This document shows, in pieces, positions 48,830-57,333 of a stretch of DNA of 64,000 nucleotides. The stretch is from contig NZ_OY764901.1 in the NCBI RefSeq assembly GCF_963668665.1, forward strand, positions 291,001 to 355,000. Reading direction: 5' to 3'. The translations under genes and the position numbers were made by a program. This DNA comes from an uncultured Anaeromusa sp. (GTDB lineage: Bacteria; Bacillota; Negativicutes; Anaeromusales; Anaeromusaceae). The notes beneath the pieces are model-generated. The model ran no database searches. It worked only from the letters and a program-made list of their open reading frames with translations, and was not told the origin of the DNA. Each line of letters begins with the position of its first letter. Within the stretch, counting starts at the first letter, position 1.

Positions 48830-50080
48830 TCAATCTCCTGCGTTTTTCACATAATGGCTGAAACTGCCCAGCACCAAGCCGGGGAATCGTTTCGCCACCT
48901 GATGCAAAAAGGCCGGTACGCCAATCGGCTCCGCTTCTTGCGGCGGCAGCGTCTCCAGCAGCCAGTCCGGGTCAATATTAAGATTGCGCAGTTGGATCAT
49001 ATCCACGCCGGTTCGTTCTAAAAAGCCTTCCCACGCCACTACCTCTTCGGGGCGGTCATTAAGCCCCGGGAAGAACAGCATATTTAGCGACACATAGACG
49101 CCCTTAGCCTTAGCGTAACGAATGGATTCTTCCACGTCTTGGAGCGTGTAGTTTTCCGCTCGGTAATACGCTTGGTAGACGCCTTCGCGAGCGCTGATAA
49201 TACTGACGCGCATGCTGTCGAGACCCGCGTCGACAATGGCTTTAATCCCCTTGGTGCAGCCGGCATTGGTATTGATATTAATCTGACCTTTGCTGCATTG
49301 CGCGCGAATCTGCCGCATAGCCGGGGCAATTCGCTCGTAGGCCAAGGCCGGTTCGCCTTCACAACCTTGACCAAAGCTGATAATCCCGTCAGGCGCTGTT
49401 TCTAAATGATATAAACCAACCTGGGCAATTTCCTCTGCTGTGGGCGCAAAAGCAATACGGCTTTGCGGCGACGGACAGCACTCGGCCGGCTGCAGCGAAA
49501 TGCAGCCTAGACACTGCGCATTGCACGTGGGCGAAGTAGGAATTCCCGCTTCCCAGCGGCGGTAAAAGAGATTCTGCGCCGTACAGCAGTGCCATTTCAG
49601 CGAGCAATCTCCCAATTGCTTCACGATCCGGTTTTGCGGCAGCGCTGCCGTAACCGCCTTCACTTTTTTCCGCAAGTCTTTGGTATTGTAGCGATAAGGA
49701 TGCCATTTCTCATTATCGTCGCCCGGCACCGCCGCCACAACCAGCGCGTCTCCCTTTAGCGCTACTGCCGCATAGCCAAAAAGCGGCAATAACGGAGCGT
49801 TTTCTTCCCGTTCAAAGGCAGGCACAAGCGTACGCGTATACCCCATCGGCAAAATGGCGGCAACCGCCAACAACCCCGGACCCAACCGCTCCACTTGCCC
49901 AGCCTCATTCATTGTAACCGCCCGTCGCCCTGGTAACAGACATAGTTCCGCGCCTTCCGGCAGCGGCATGACTTCATCCTCTCTGAGCAAACGCTGTAGC
50001 ACGCCATGTCGTGCTACAGCCGCCTGCCCCGGCGCGTCAAAGATTTCTCCATCCGGAACGGCATATAATGCTGTAAGCAT
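48830..50080 (-). CDS. Radical SAM protein of unknown function
   Basis: A 416-residue protein whose N-terminal 180 residues do not resemble anything I know. The radical SAM domain follows: iron-sulfur cluster motif PTCNAQCLGC (Cys 186, 190, 193), GCEGEPALAYERI (SAM-binding GGEP-like), then INTNAGCTKGIKAIVDAGLDSMRVS. Unusually, cysteine-rich segments (GDCSLKWHCC and PAECCPSPQ) flank the core motif and might bind a second cluster. Substrate unknown. An extended -10 promoter lies at 50113-50121. Confidence 0.85.
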   Translation of the reverse strand: MLTALYAVPDGEIFDAPGQAAVARHGVLQRLLREDEVMPLPEGAELCLLPGRRAVTMNEAGQVERLGPGLLAVAAILPMGYTRTLVPAFEREENAPLLPLFGYAAVALKGDALVVAAVPGDDNEKWHPYRYNTKDLRKKVKAVTAALPQNRIVKQLGDCSLKWHCCTAQNLFYRRWEAGIPTSPTCNAQCLGCISLQPAECCPSPQSRIAFAPTAEEIAQVGLYHLETAPDGIISFGQGCEGEPALAYERIAPAMRQIRAQCSKGQININTNAGCTKGIKAIVDAGLDSMRVSIISAREGVYQAYYRAENYTLQDVEESIRYAKAKGVYVSLNMLFFPGLNDRPEEVVAWEGFLERTGVDMIQLRNLNIDPDWLLETLPPQEAEPIGVPAFLHQVAKRFPGLVLGSFSHYVKNAGD

Positions 50081-50112
50081 GCTTTCGTTCTCCTTTATCT
50101 GGTTCTGCAGCC

Positions 50113-50121
50113 ATTATATCA
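50113..50121 (-). promoter_or_regulatory. Extended -10 promoter for the radical SAM gene
   Basis: TG-A-TATAAT on the minus strand, 32 nt before the ATG at 50080; the -35 is weak. Confidence 0.5.
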
Positions 50122-50254
50122 TGTTCCACTCGCTACAGCATGACTTTGCCATGCATAATTACTGCCCGATTATTGCGTCTTTTTCCTTTTCTTTTTTCAT
50201 AGCATTCGTTACAATTAAATAAAGCAAAGAAATTTGAATGCGAGGTGGATACAC

Positions 50255-50683
50255 ATGGCAAACAAAAAATTAATGTTGGCTTATGACGGTTCCGAACACA
50301 GCCAGCGAGCGTTAGATTGGGCGCTGGACCTCAATGCGCAATTACTGTACGAATTGGAAATCGTCACGGTAATTCCGCCATTTCCCAGCCTCTTCGCGGA
50401 TTTTCCGACCGATACGTATGCTTTAATGGAAGTCAACCGTAAAAACGGCCAGACCATGTTGGAGCGAGCAGCCGCCCATTGCCTAGAACGCGGTCAAACG
50501 ACTACGACAGCTCTCTTAGAAGGACATATTGTCGATACCTTGATTGAACATGCCACCGAAGGCGGCTTCACCTTTTTAATCAGCGGTACCCGCGGCGCAG
50601 GCGGCTTTGAAGGCCTGCTGCTCGGCAGCGTGGCCCACAAGCTTGTAACCTATTCGCCTATCCCGGTTCTTATCGTTAAGTGA
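50255..50683 (+). CDS. Universal stress protein (UspA family)
   Basis: A 142-residue nucleotide-binding stress protein. The N-terminal strand LMLAYDGSEHSQRAL and the C-terminal ATP loop GTRGAGGFEGLLLGSVAHKL (G-x2-G-x9-G-S type) place it among ATP-binding UspA proteins. Start is the ATG 7 nt after GAGGTG; the earlier Met at 50234 lacks a site. It is one of only two genes on the plus strand, and a TACAAT -10-like box lies at 50210-50215. Confidence 0.93.
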   Translation: MANKKLMLAYDGSEHSQRALDWALDLNAQLLYELEIVTVIPPFPSLFADFPTDTYALMEVNRKNGQTMLERAAAHCLERGQTTTTALLEGHIVDTLIEHATEGGFTFLISGTRGAGGFEGLLLGSVAHKLVTYSPIPVLIVK

Positions 50684-51019
50684 GCTAAGGCAAGGCTTGA
50701 ACAAGAGTCGCGGCGACGGTGCCGGAAGCACCTAGGGTCGGTTGTGCCATGGATGGCATAACAACCGACGTCTACTGAAATTCAGAGGTTACGCAGGAGA
50801 AGGTACGGTTTTTCAACAAGAGTAAAGGGAGTAGAGTGAGGGTACGCCAGAGAATATTTAGATTTTCAAACTCATTTTCTGTTTCTCTCAAATTTCGTCC
50901 TCCTCTGTCGTTCCCTCCTGTAACTCCGGTTCTCTTGTTCGTTTTTTATCTTCTCTGGCTTTTCTCTGGCTTTTCCTCTGATCCTCTGTGTAAAACGTCC
51001 GCCTTCAAACGTACCCCTC
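50684..51019. repeat. Spacer downstream of the stress gene, with repeats
   Basis: No gene is credible. The GGA-loop element is at 50712-50769. A palindromic element at 50814-50941 has arms CAACAAGAGTAAAGGGAGTA and GTAACTCCGGTTCTCTTGTT. 50955-50998 contains the TCTCTGGCTTTTCCTCTG repeat in reverse orientation to that near 2965. Confidence 0.65.
50712..50769 (+). ncRNA. Two-hairpin GGA-loop RNA element, copy 2
   Basis: GCGAC, hairpin 1 GGTGC-CGGAA-GCACC, linker TAGG, hairpin 2 with outer stem GTCGGTTGT/ACAACCGAC, inner GCC/GGC, loop ATGGAT and bulge ATA. All pairs are perfect. It begins 29 nt after the stop of the plus-strand stress gene, so it could be in its 3' untranslated region. Confidence 0.8.
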
Positions 51020-51055
51020 AAAAAAGCAGGCCGCCGGCAAATGCCGACGGCCTGC
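51020..51055 (-). terminator. Intrinsic terminator of the DJ-1/PfpI gene
   Basis: GCAGGCCGTCGGC pairs with GCCGGCGGCCTGC (one G-U) around ATTT, followed by TTTTTT on the minus strand, 17 nt after the stop. Confidence 0.93.
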
Positions 51056-51071
51056 TGAGCCAATACTGCTA

Positions 51072-51638
51072 TTAAATGCTAATTTTTGCGCCCAAAAGCT
51101 CTACGAAAGAGCGCAGCCATTCCGGATGGTTAGGCCAGGCTTGGGCGGTAACCAACTGTCCGTCGGTCACAACCGGAGCATCCTCCCAAGAAGCGCCCGC
51201 CAAGCGGCATTCTGCGGCGCAAGCCGGATAAGAGGTTACTTTTTTACCGTTCATCACTTCACAAGCCGCCAAAAGCTGAGGTCCATGACAAATAGCAGCC
51301 ACAGGCTTGCCTTGCGCAAAAAACTCTTTCACAATGGCAATGGCCTGAGGATACATGCGCACATATTCTGGAGCGCGGCCTCCCGGAACCACCAGACCCA
51401 CAAAATCAGCTGCCTTTACGCTTTCCAACGCTGCGTCAACCGGAATACGGTGACCGGTCAGCTCCACGTATGTATCCAGCCCGATGAAATCATGTACAAC
51501 CAATTGCAGCGTTTCGCCGACTTTTTTATTAGGAGCAACAACAACCACTTCGTACCCCAACATTTGCAATGCTTGCTGCGGAACCTTTACTTCGTAATCT
51601 TCCGCACAATCTCCCGCCAAAAGCAAAATCTTTTTCAC
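51072..51638 (-). CDS. DJ-1/PfpI family protein
   Basis: A 188-residue member of the class I glutamine amidotransferase-like DJ-1/PfpI superfamily. The nucleophile elbow is AAICHGPQLL with the reactive cysteine, and the acidic VVPGGRAPEY motif precedes it. Members act as deglycases, chaperones or peptidases; the activity here cannot be told. The start is GTG 9 nt after AGGAGG. Confidence 0.9.
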   Translation of the reverse strand: MKKILLLAGDCAEDYEVKVPQQALQMLGYEVVVVAPNKKVGETLQLVVHDFIGLDTYVELTGHRIPVDAALESVKAADFVGLVVPGGRAPEYVRMYPQAIAIVKEFFAQGKPVAAICHGPQLLAACEVMNGKKVTSYPACAAECRLAGASWEDAPVVTDGQLVTAQAWPNHPEWLRSFVELLGAKISI

Positions 51639-51792
51639 AGCCCATGCCCTCCTTCAGGTTATGCACTTAGAATCAGACAGTTTTTTCTGTCTTTTCATTG
51701 GATTCGCTCTTGGGCAGTTATCTCCTGCAGCATTGCAAAATAAGCCTATTTCTTTACAAAACATTCACATGAATTACTAAGGAGGACCTAGT

Positions 51793-52128
51793 ATGCGTTC
51801 GGATTTACTTTTAAAGCTCACACAAACTCATCTTAAAAACCAAGACGGCCCCTGGGAAAACGTTTCCCTTACCGGCCCACATGATCTTATTTTAATTCGT
51901 CTTTGCCAAGCTCAGCAAAAGCAGCAAGGTTTTTCAGCCATCACTGCCGCTGCCTTAGGTTTTGATCCTCGCATCTTCTCCATGGCCTTAAAGCACTTAG
52001 AAAAGCAAGGCTATCTGGAAGGCGTCGTCTACACCTACCAGGAGGATAGCCCCTACCCTGCCGAAGTGGACTTATCCCTAGCGCACGTTACCGCCGCTGG
52101 CGAAGCCTATGAAAAAAAGCTGGGATAA
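51793..52128 (+). CDS. Small hypothetical protein, possible winged-helix
   Basis: A 111-residue protein I do not recognise. AAGGAGG lies 7 nt before ATG, good support for expression. Residues about 55-85 (AAALGFDPRIFSMALKHLEKQGYLEGV) look like the recognition helix and wing start of a winged-helix fold, so DNA binding is possible. It converges on pth; its stop lies inside the pth terminator hairpin. Confidence 0.65.
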   Translation: MRSDLLLKLTQTHLKNQDGPWENVSLTGPHDLILIRLCQAQQKQQGFSAITAAALGFDPRIFSMALKHLEKQGYLEGVVYTYQEDSPYPAEVDLSLAHVTAAGEAYEKKLG

Positions 52129-52138
52129 CCCCAGCTTT
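52112..52138 (-). terminator. Intrinsic terminator of pth, shared with a convergent gene end
   Basis: AAAGCTGGG/CCCAGCTTT (52116-52124 and 52130-52138) with a 5-nt loop, followed by a T-run on the minus strand. It overlaps the pth stop and contains the stop of the plus-strand gene. Confidence 0.85.
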
Positions 52139-52695
52139 CAGCGATTGAATCGATTCATCGCGTTCGACATGCCCAACTTCAAAATTCCTTCTACGGCATC
52201 CGCCGCTTTTTCCAAGGCAGCGTTCAAGTCTTCTTGTTCCTCTTGGTGAAAGCGGCTTAGTACATAGTCCGGCACCGCCCAGCCGGCCGGGGGACGACCA
52301 ATGCCCAGCCGAACCCGATTGAACGCATCCTGCCCCAAATGGTAAAGGAGCGATTCAATCCCCCGATGCCCGCCGCTGCCGCCCTTCATCCGCAGGCGCA
52401 GCTTGCCTGTGGGCAAATCCATATCATCATAGATTACAATGATGTCTTCCATTGGCACTTTATAAAAACGAGCCAGAGGAGCCACCGCCTCGCCGCTCAA
52501 GTTCATATAGGTCTGCGGCTTAACAAGAAGCATCACCTCGCCATCACGGCGCGCTTCCAAGACTTCTGCATTATCTTTAAAACGCCAGGTTCCTTCCCAG
52601 CGCTTAGCCAGTTCGTCCAATACCAGCCAGCCAATGTTATGCCTGGTTTCGCTATATTCTCTGCCTGGATTCCCCAAGCCGACAATCAACTTCAA
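52138..52695 (-). CDS. pth: Peptidyl-tRNA hydrolase
   Basis: Recycles peptidyl-tRNA (185 residues). GLGNPGREYSETRHNIGW with the catalytic histidine, DDMDLPTGKLRLRMKG and GSGGHRGIESL are conserved. The start appears to be TTG overlapping the stop of the upstream deacetylase gene (TTGA), 7 nt after GGGGG. Confidence 0.95.
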   Translation of the reverse strand: MKLIVGLGNPGREYSETRHNIGWLVLDELAKRWEGTWRFKDNAEVLEARRDGEVMLLVKPQTYMNLSGEAVAPLARFYKVPMEDIIVIYDDMDLPTGKLRLRMKGGSGGHRGIESLLYHLGQDAFNRVRLGIGRPPAGWAVPDYVLSRFHQEEQEDLNAALEKAADAVEGILKLGMSNAMNRFNR

Positions 52696-53519
52696 CGCGC
52701 TTCCCCCGATCGACCTAATAAAGTTTCTACTGTCACAAAATGATAACCTTGCGCCTGCAGCTCCGGTATGATCCGCCGCAGCGCCGCTACGGTCTGCGAA
52801 CGATCTGCTTTACTACTCAAGCCTTCGCCGTCATGGAGTAAAATAATCGCTCCCGGCTTAACCTGCTCCAAGGTGCGCCTGGCAATAGTTTCCGCATTAA
52901 TGCGCTCCCAGTCCCAGCTCATAACGGACCAATCAATAATACGCATGCCCCTTTGATTGACGGCATGCAGGACCGCTGCATCGCGAAAACCATGAGGCGG
53001 GCGAAAAACCGTCGGTTTGACCCCGGCAGCCGCAAAAATTGCTTGATTGGTATGATCCAGTTCCTCCTCCAACTCTTCCCGGCTGGATTTTAGCAAGTCC
53101 GAATGGCGAAACGTATGATTTCCCAACTGATGCCCTTCTTGGGCCAAACAAGCCGCCAGCTCCGGATAGCGCTCTACATTTTGTCCCAAAAGGAAAAAAG
53201 TAGCTGTCACGCCATATTCATGTAGAATTTGCAGCACTTGCGGCGTAAAGACCGCATCCGGTCCATCGTCAAAGGTCAACGCCACTAATTTATCGGATGT
53301 TCCTTTTTGCGAGCAAACCGTATGAAAAAAATCTGCCTCCGGCAAGATAGTACAGGCGAACGTCCCCATAAGGGCGACGCAAGCCAGACCTGCCAGCACC
53401 AGGCCGCCATGGCGCAGCCGCTTTTCCCCCCAGCCTTTATACTCCAAGATCAAACCGAGTACGATAAGCGCAGTCAACCAACCAGCCAAATCCTCCATAC
53501 GCCAAAACAAACCGTCCAC
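52692..53519 (-). CDS. Membrane-anchored polysaccharide deacetylase
   Basis: A NodB-type carbohydrate deacetylase with two N-terminal membrane helices (about 8-25 and 35-55 of the GTG start). NodB motifs: TFDDGPD (metal Asp), HTFRHSDLL (HxxxH metal site), RPPHGFRD and the LHDGEG end. It likely removes acetyl groups from peptidoglycan or another surface glycan. The start is GTG 7 nt after AGGAGG, better than Met at 53498 or 53555. It overlaps pth by 4 nt, replacing the small genes found at this place in Bacillus. Confidence 0.9.
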   Translation of the reverse strand: MDGLFWRMEDLAGWLTALIVLGLILEYKGWGEKRLRHGGLVLAGLACVALMGTFACTILPEADFFHTVCSQKGTSDKLVALTFDDGPDAVFTPQVLQILHEYGVTATFFLLGQNVERYPELAACLAQEGHQLGNHTFRHSDLLKSSREELEEELDHTNQAIFAAAGVKPTVFRPPHGFRDAAVLHAVNQRGMRIIDWSVMSWDWERINAETIARRTLEQVKPGAIILLHDGEGLSSKADRSQTVAALRRIIPELQAQGYHFVTVETLLGRSGEAR

Positions 53520-53576
53520 GCTCTTGCCTCCTGCATGGCTAGCCGCCACACGCAAAATAGAGATTGAATAAGATAT

Positions 53577-53632
53577 AGAGAAAACAGAGTAAACAGAGGA
53601 TCCTCTTCCCCTCTGCCAACTCTGTTTTCTCT
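53577..53632. repeat. Short palindrome with CAGAG words
   Basis: GAGAAAACAGAG (53578-53589) and its complement (53620-53631) surround AGAGGATCCTCT. Same word family as near 2965, 26884 and 40648. It lies directly after prs. Confidence 0.6.
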
Positions 53633-53651
53633 TATTTTAAAGAGTCTTTTC

Positions 53652-54605
53652 TCAGTCAAACAAGGAGCTAACCGAAAGCTGCTTATAAATACGAATCATG
53701 GCTTCTCCAAACATAGGCGCCACCGACAGCACTTTAATTTTATCCAATTTCTTTTCCGGCGGCAAGGGGATCGTATTGGTAATAATTAATTCCTCAATAT
53801 TAGAGTCCTTAATGCGCTGTACCGCTGGCGGGCTCAGCACGGCATGGGTGCAACAAGCCAAAACCGACTTGGCGCCCAAGCGTTGCAGCGCTCTGGATCC
53901 TTCCGTCAGCGAGCCGGCCGTATCGACAATATCGTCAACCATGACTGCATTTTTGCCGTCAATATTGCCAATCAGGTTCATTACTTCCGCCACGCCCGGC
54001 ATAGGACGGCGCTTTTCAATAATGGCAATCGGCGCATGCAAGCGGTCTGCCAACTGGCGCGCCCGTGTTACCCCGCCCAAGTCTGGTGAAACAACTACCA
54101 AGTCCTGTAAATTTTTTGTTTTCAAATAATCTGCTAAAATCGGCACCCCTGGTAAATGATCCAAGGGAATATCAAAGAATCCCTGAATTTGACCTGCATG
54201 AAGATCCATGGTAATGATCCGGTCCACTCCGGCTGTTGTAAGCAAATTGGCCATCAATTTGGCCGAAATAGGTTCCCGGCCTCTGGTTTTGCGATCTTGT
54301 CTCGCATATGCATAGTACGGCACAACCGCCGTTACCGAGCGAGCCGAGGCGCGTTTCACCGCATCCACCATGATGAGCAGTTCCATGACATGATCGTTAA
54401 TATTGGGTCCGCAAGTAGGCTGTACAATAAAAACCGATTTACCTCGAACGCTTTGGTCAATCATGACCTGCGTTTCTCCATTGTTAAAATGCCCTACAAA
54501 GGCATCCCCTACCTTAATCCCCATATAGCTAGCCATTTCATGGGCCAGCTCCGGATGGGAATTCCCCGCAAACAAACAAATGTCCTCACTGCCTTGCAAT
54601 ACCAT
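53652..54605 (-). CDS. prs: Ribose-phosphate pyrophosphokinase
   Basis: Makes PRPP for nucleotide and amino-acid synthesis (317 residues). The IQPTCGPNIND loop, DLHAGQIQGFFDIP, and the PRPP site VDDIVDTAGSLTEGS are intact. It follows glmU by 33 nt, the standard glmU-prs pair. Confidence 0.97.
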   Translation of the reverse strand: MVLQGSEDICLFAGNSHPELAHEMASYMGIKVGDAFVGHFNNGETQVMIDQSVRGKSVFIVQPTCGPNINDHVMELLIMVDAVKRASARSVTAVVPYYAYARQDRKTRGREPISAKLMANLLTTAGVDRIITMDLHAGQIQGFFDIPLDHLPGVPILADYLKTKNLQDLVVVSPDLGGVTRARQLADRLHAPIAIIEKRRPMPGVAEVMNLIGNIDGKNAVMVDDIVDTAGSLTEGSRALQRLGAKSVLACCTHAVLSPPAVQRIKDSNIEELIITNTIPLPPEKKLDKIKVLSVAPMFGEAMIRIYKQLSVSSLFD

Positions 54606-54638
54606 GTTTTTTCTTCCTGCCTTTCCTGCGTCTTTGCG

Positions 54639-56003
54639 CTATTTACGTTTTGCCGCCCAACCGTCAATATTCGCCTGTCGCGCCCGGGCCACGCCCAGAG
54701 CACTGGCAGGAATGTCTTTGGTAATCGTAGAGCCTGCCGCCACATAAGCGCCGGCACCTACCGTCACCGGCGCCACCAGGTTGCTGTTGCAGCCGACAAA
54801 GGCCTCGTCTTCAATCGTTGTACGATGCTTCTTTTTACCGTCGTAATTTACTGTAATCGTACCGCAACCAATGTTTACGCCGCCGCCCATATCGGTATCG
54901 CCAATATAACTCAAATGCGGCAGCTTGCTGCCAGGTCCCACCACCGAGTTTTTCACTTCCACAAAGTTCCCAACTTTGACGCCTGCCTGCAGCTTTGTAT
55001 GCGGACGCAGATGCACATAAGGCCCCACTGTCACGCCTTCGGCCAGAACGCATTCATGCGCATAAGTGAAATGTACCGTACTGCCCTCGCCAACTTGCAC
55101 ATCTGTCAGCCGCGTATTAGGTCCAATGGTGCAGTTGCCGCCGATGATCGTTTTCCCTTCCAGCCAGGTAAACGGGTACAACACCGTATCTGCGCCGACA
55201 CTGACATCGGCATCCACAAAGGTGCTGTCCGGATCCATCACAGTCACGCCCGCGACCATCAGCTCATTCACTTTGCGCCGACGCAGAATTTTCTCCGCCT
55301 GCGCCAGTTGCTGCCGGGAATTAATCCCAAGCGTCGCTTCATGATCCTCTGTACTATAGGCCCAGACACGTTTGCCTTGACCGCCTAAGATGCCAATGAC
55401 ATCAGTCAGGTAATACTCTCCTTGCTGGTTCTGGCAATTCACCTGCTGCAACGCCTGAAACAAAGACGTACTATCAAAACAATACATGCCTGTATTAATT
55501 TCATTCACTGCCAATTCGTCCGCGTTTGCATCTTTTTGTTCGACAATTTTCACCACGTCGCCAGCTGCATTGCGAATCACCCGCCCATATCCAGTCGGGT
55601 CCGGCATGACAGCCGTCAAAACCGTCGCCGCAGCACCAGCAGAAGCATGTGCTTCGCAAAGCTGTTGCAACGTTTCTTCCGTAACCAACGGCGTATCGCC
55701 GCACAGTACAAGCACCGAACCTCGGTGCCCTTCCAGGATACCTTGCGCCTGCAATACGGCATGACCGGTTCCCAATTGTTCTTCTTGCAGTACCGTTTCC
55801 GCTTGACCGGCGAGCAAGGTCTGCACTTTTTCACTGCCGAACCCGATAATAGCTACGCTGCGCGAACACCCAGCCTTGCGAGCTGCATCCAGCACATGCT
55901 GCACCATAGGTTTGCCGCCCACTTCATGCAAAACCTTCGGTAACGCTGATTTCATCCGGGTCCCCTTGCCAGCTGCCAAGATTACAGCTACCAATTCCCC
56001 CAT
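54639..56003 (-). CDS. glmU: Bifunctional GlmU
   Basis: Makes UDP-GlcNAc, precursor of peptidoglycan and lipopolysaccharide (454 residues). The N-terminal uridyltransferase has LAAGKGTRMKSALPKVLHE; the C-terminal left-handed beta-helix acetyltransferase starts about residue 250 and has GGGVNIGCGTITVNYDG. GGGGG lies before the ATG. Its product feeds lpxD- and wecB-dependent routes in this window. Confidence 0.97.
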   Translation of the reverse strand: MGELVAVILAAGKGTRMKSALPKVLHEVGGKPMVQHVLDAARKAGCSRSVAIIGFGSEKVQTLLAGQAETVLQEEQLGTGHAVLQAQGILEGHRGSVLVLCGDTPLVTEETLQQLCEAHASAGAAATVLTAVMPDPTGYGRVIRNAAGDVVKIVEQKDANADELAVNEINTGMYCFDSTSLFQALQQVNCQNQQGEYYLTDVIGILGGQGKRVWAYSTEDHEATLGINSRQQLAQAEKILRRRKVNELMVAGVTVMDPDSTFVDADVSVGADTVLYPFTWLEGKTIIGGNCTIGPNTRLTDVQVGEGSTVHFTYAHECVLAEGVTVGPYVHLRPHTKLQAGVKVGNFVEVKNSVVGPGSKLPHLSYIGDTDMGGGVNIGCGTITVNYDGKKKHRTTIEDEAFVGCNSNLVAPVTVGAGAYVAAGSTITKDIPASALGVARARQANIDGWAAKRK

Positions 56004-56227
56004 TGTTTTACCCCCATTTCTCCTCGACCAACACTTGTTTTACAACCATGCCAGCCTCTCTATGTATCGCCAATTCCAGCGCAAAAAAGCCCATGGTAAA
56101 AAAGCTACACGAATTTGGCGAAAAAAGCAAGTCAACGCCACCCGTATATTATAATAAAAACAAGCATTCTTCGCTCTTTAGTAGCAATATCTCTTTTTTT
56201 CGGCAAGGATGCTTCGATTTACATCTT

Positions 56228-57037
56228 TCATTCAATCGGACGAATATCTATTTTCTTGCTCCACTCGTCTACTTCATGAAGCATGAGCAAGCTTGTATAG
56301 CCTTCCACCAGCTTGCGCTGCGGCTCAGCTGTCGCAATCAGCACGCCAGTGCCAACTACCTCCGCCCCTACTTCCATCGCCAAATCAGCCATGCCTTTAG
56401 CCGTACCGCCGGCTTTCATAAAATCGTCGATCAAAAGCACTCTCGCCCCGACAGGCAACGCGCGCTTAGGAAGCGACATGGTTTGAATACGCCGTGTCGA
56501 GCCACTGACATAGTTAATGCTCACCGAAGGCCCTTCGGTTACTTTACTGCCTTGACGCACAATGACCAGCGGCAGATCAAACGCCCTGGCTGTCATAAAA
56601 GCCAGCGGGATACCCTTGGTCTCCACCGTCATAATATAGTCCGGCCGCAAATGAGCCAGCCTAGTCATGAAAACTTCCCCGATCTGCGCCATCAACGCCG
56701 GTTGAAACAACAAATCCGTCATATACAAAAAGCCGCCTGCAATAATGCGTTCCGGTTCTTTCAACCGAAAAGCCAGTTCCTGCAAAACAGCCTGTTCTCT
56801 CTCTCCTTCGCGGCGAGGTAAAAAACGAACTCCCCCTGCTGCGCCAGCAACGGTTTCCAACGTGCCCAAACCAAACTGCTGCAGGGCCTGCTTGATGGTC
56901 ACCATATCCTCGCTCAGCGTTGATTTGGCCGTGCCAAAACGCTCACTAAAATAGCTCAACGGGAAAAGACGGCTTGGCATATCTACGAGAAGCTTGGTTA
57001 ATGCCACCACCCTCTCAATCCTCCGTACTTTTTCCAC
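56228..57037 (-). CDS. purR: Purine operon repressor
   Basis: PRPP-responsive regulator of purine genes (269 residues). An N-terminal winged-helix (FPLSYFSERFGTAKSTLSEDM) is fused to a type I PRT-fold domain with VLLIDDFMKAGGTAKGM as the PRPP site. The start is one of two adjacent GTG codons after GGGAGG; I chose the one 7 nt away. No purine gene neighbours here, as in Bacillus. Confidence 0.95.
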   Translation of the reverse strand: MEKVRRIERVVALTKLLVDMPSRLFPLSYFSERFGTAKSTLSEDMVTIKQALQQFGLGTLETVAGAAGGVRFLPRREGEREQAVLQELAFRLKEPERIIAGGFLYMTDLLFQPALMAQIGEVFMTRLAHLRPDYIMTVETKGIPLAFMTARAFDLPLVIVRQGSKVTEGPSVSINYVSGSTRRIQTMSLPKRALPVGARVLLIDDFMKAGGTAKGMADLAMEVGAEVVGTGVLIATAEPQRKLVEGYTSLLMLHEVDEWSKKIDIRPIE

Positions 57038-57293
57038 CACGGTTCCTCCCATTCGCATTTATTCCCGAATATTAAGTTCAATTATACCATTCATCTTACG
57101 CTTTTTCATCGTCTTAGGAAAATTTAATTTGAACAGAAGTAGATATAGGGTATGAAATAGCATTGAACAAGAAAACCGGAGTCGAGGGAGGGTTCGACAG
57201 AGGATTTTGGTTTTAATATAAACCGCAACCCTCATCGTGCCCTCATATTCTCCGATTCTCTTGTTCAACTTTCCCCAAATCCCCATCTAAGCG
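57038..57293. repeat. Spacer between gntR-type gene and purR with palindrome
   Basis: Palindrome 57163-57268: TTGAACAAGAAAACCGGAG at the left, CTCCGATTCTCTTGTTCAA at the right, and a near-palindromic GGTTTTAATATAAACC centre. A purR promoter with extended -10 TGGTATAAT lies at 57081-57089. No gene is seen. Confidence 0.7.
57081..57089 (-). promoter_or_regulatory. Extended -10 promoter for purR
   Basis: TG-G-TATAAT on the minus strand, 44 nt before the purR GTG start; -35 poorly matched. Confidence 0.55.
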
Positions 57294-57322
57294 AAAAAGC
57301 ACGGCATCAAAATGCCATGCTT
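57294..57322 (-). terminator. Intrinsic terminator of the gntR-type gene
   Basis: AAGCATGGCAT/ATGCCGTGCTT (57297-57307 and 57312-57322), 11 pairs with one G-U and loop TTTG, followed by T residues, 11 nt after the stop at 57334. Confidence 0.88.
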
Positions 57323-57333
57323 TTAAAGTCTAC

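Noticed and set aside
51660..51720. Terminator or riboswitch upstream of the DJ-1/PfpI gene
   Set aside because: Only a 5-6 bp GACAG/CTGTC hairpin; too weak to support a call.
54156..55388. Long open frame on the plus strand (410 codons)
   Set aside because: It lies antisense to prs and glmU, both of which are complete and conserved; no ribosome site or family resemblance.
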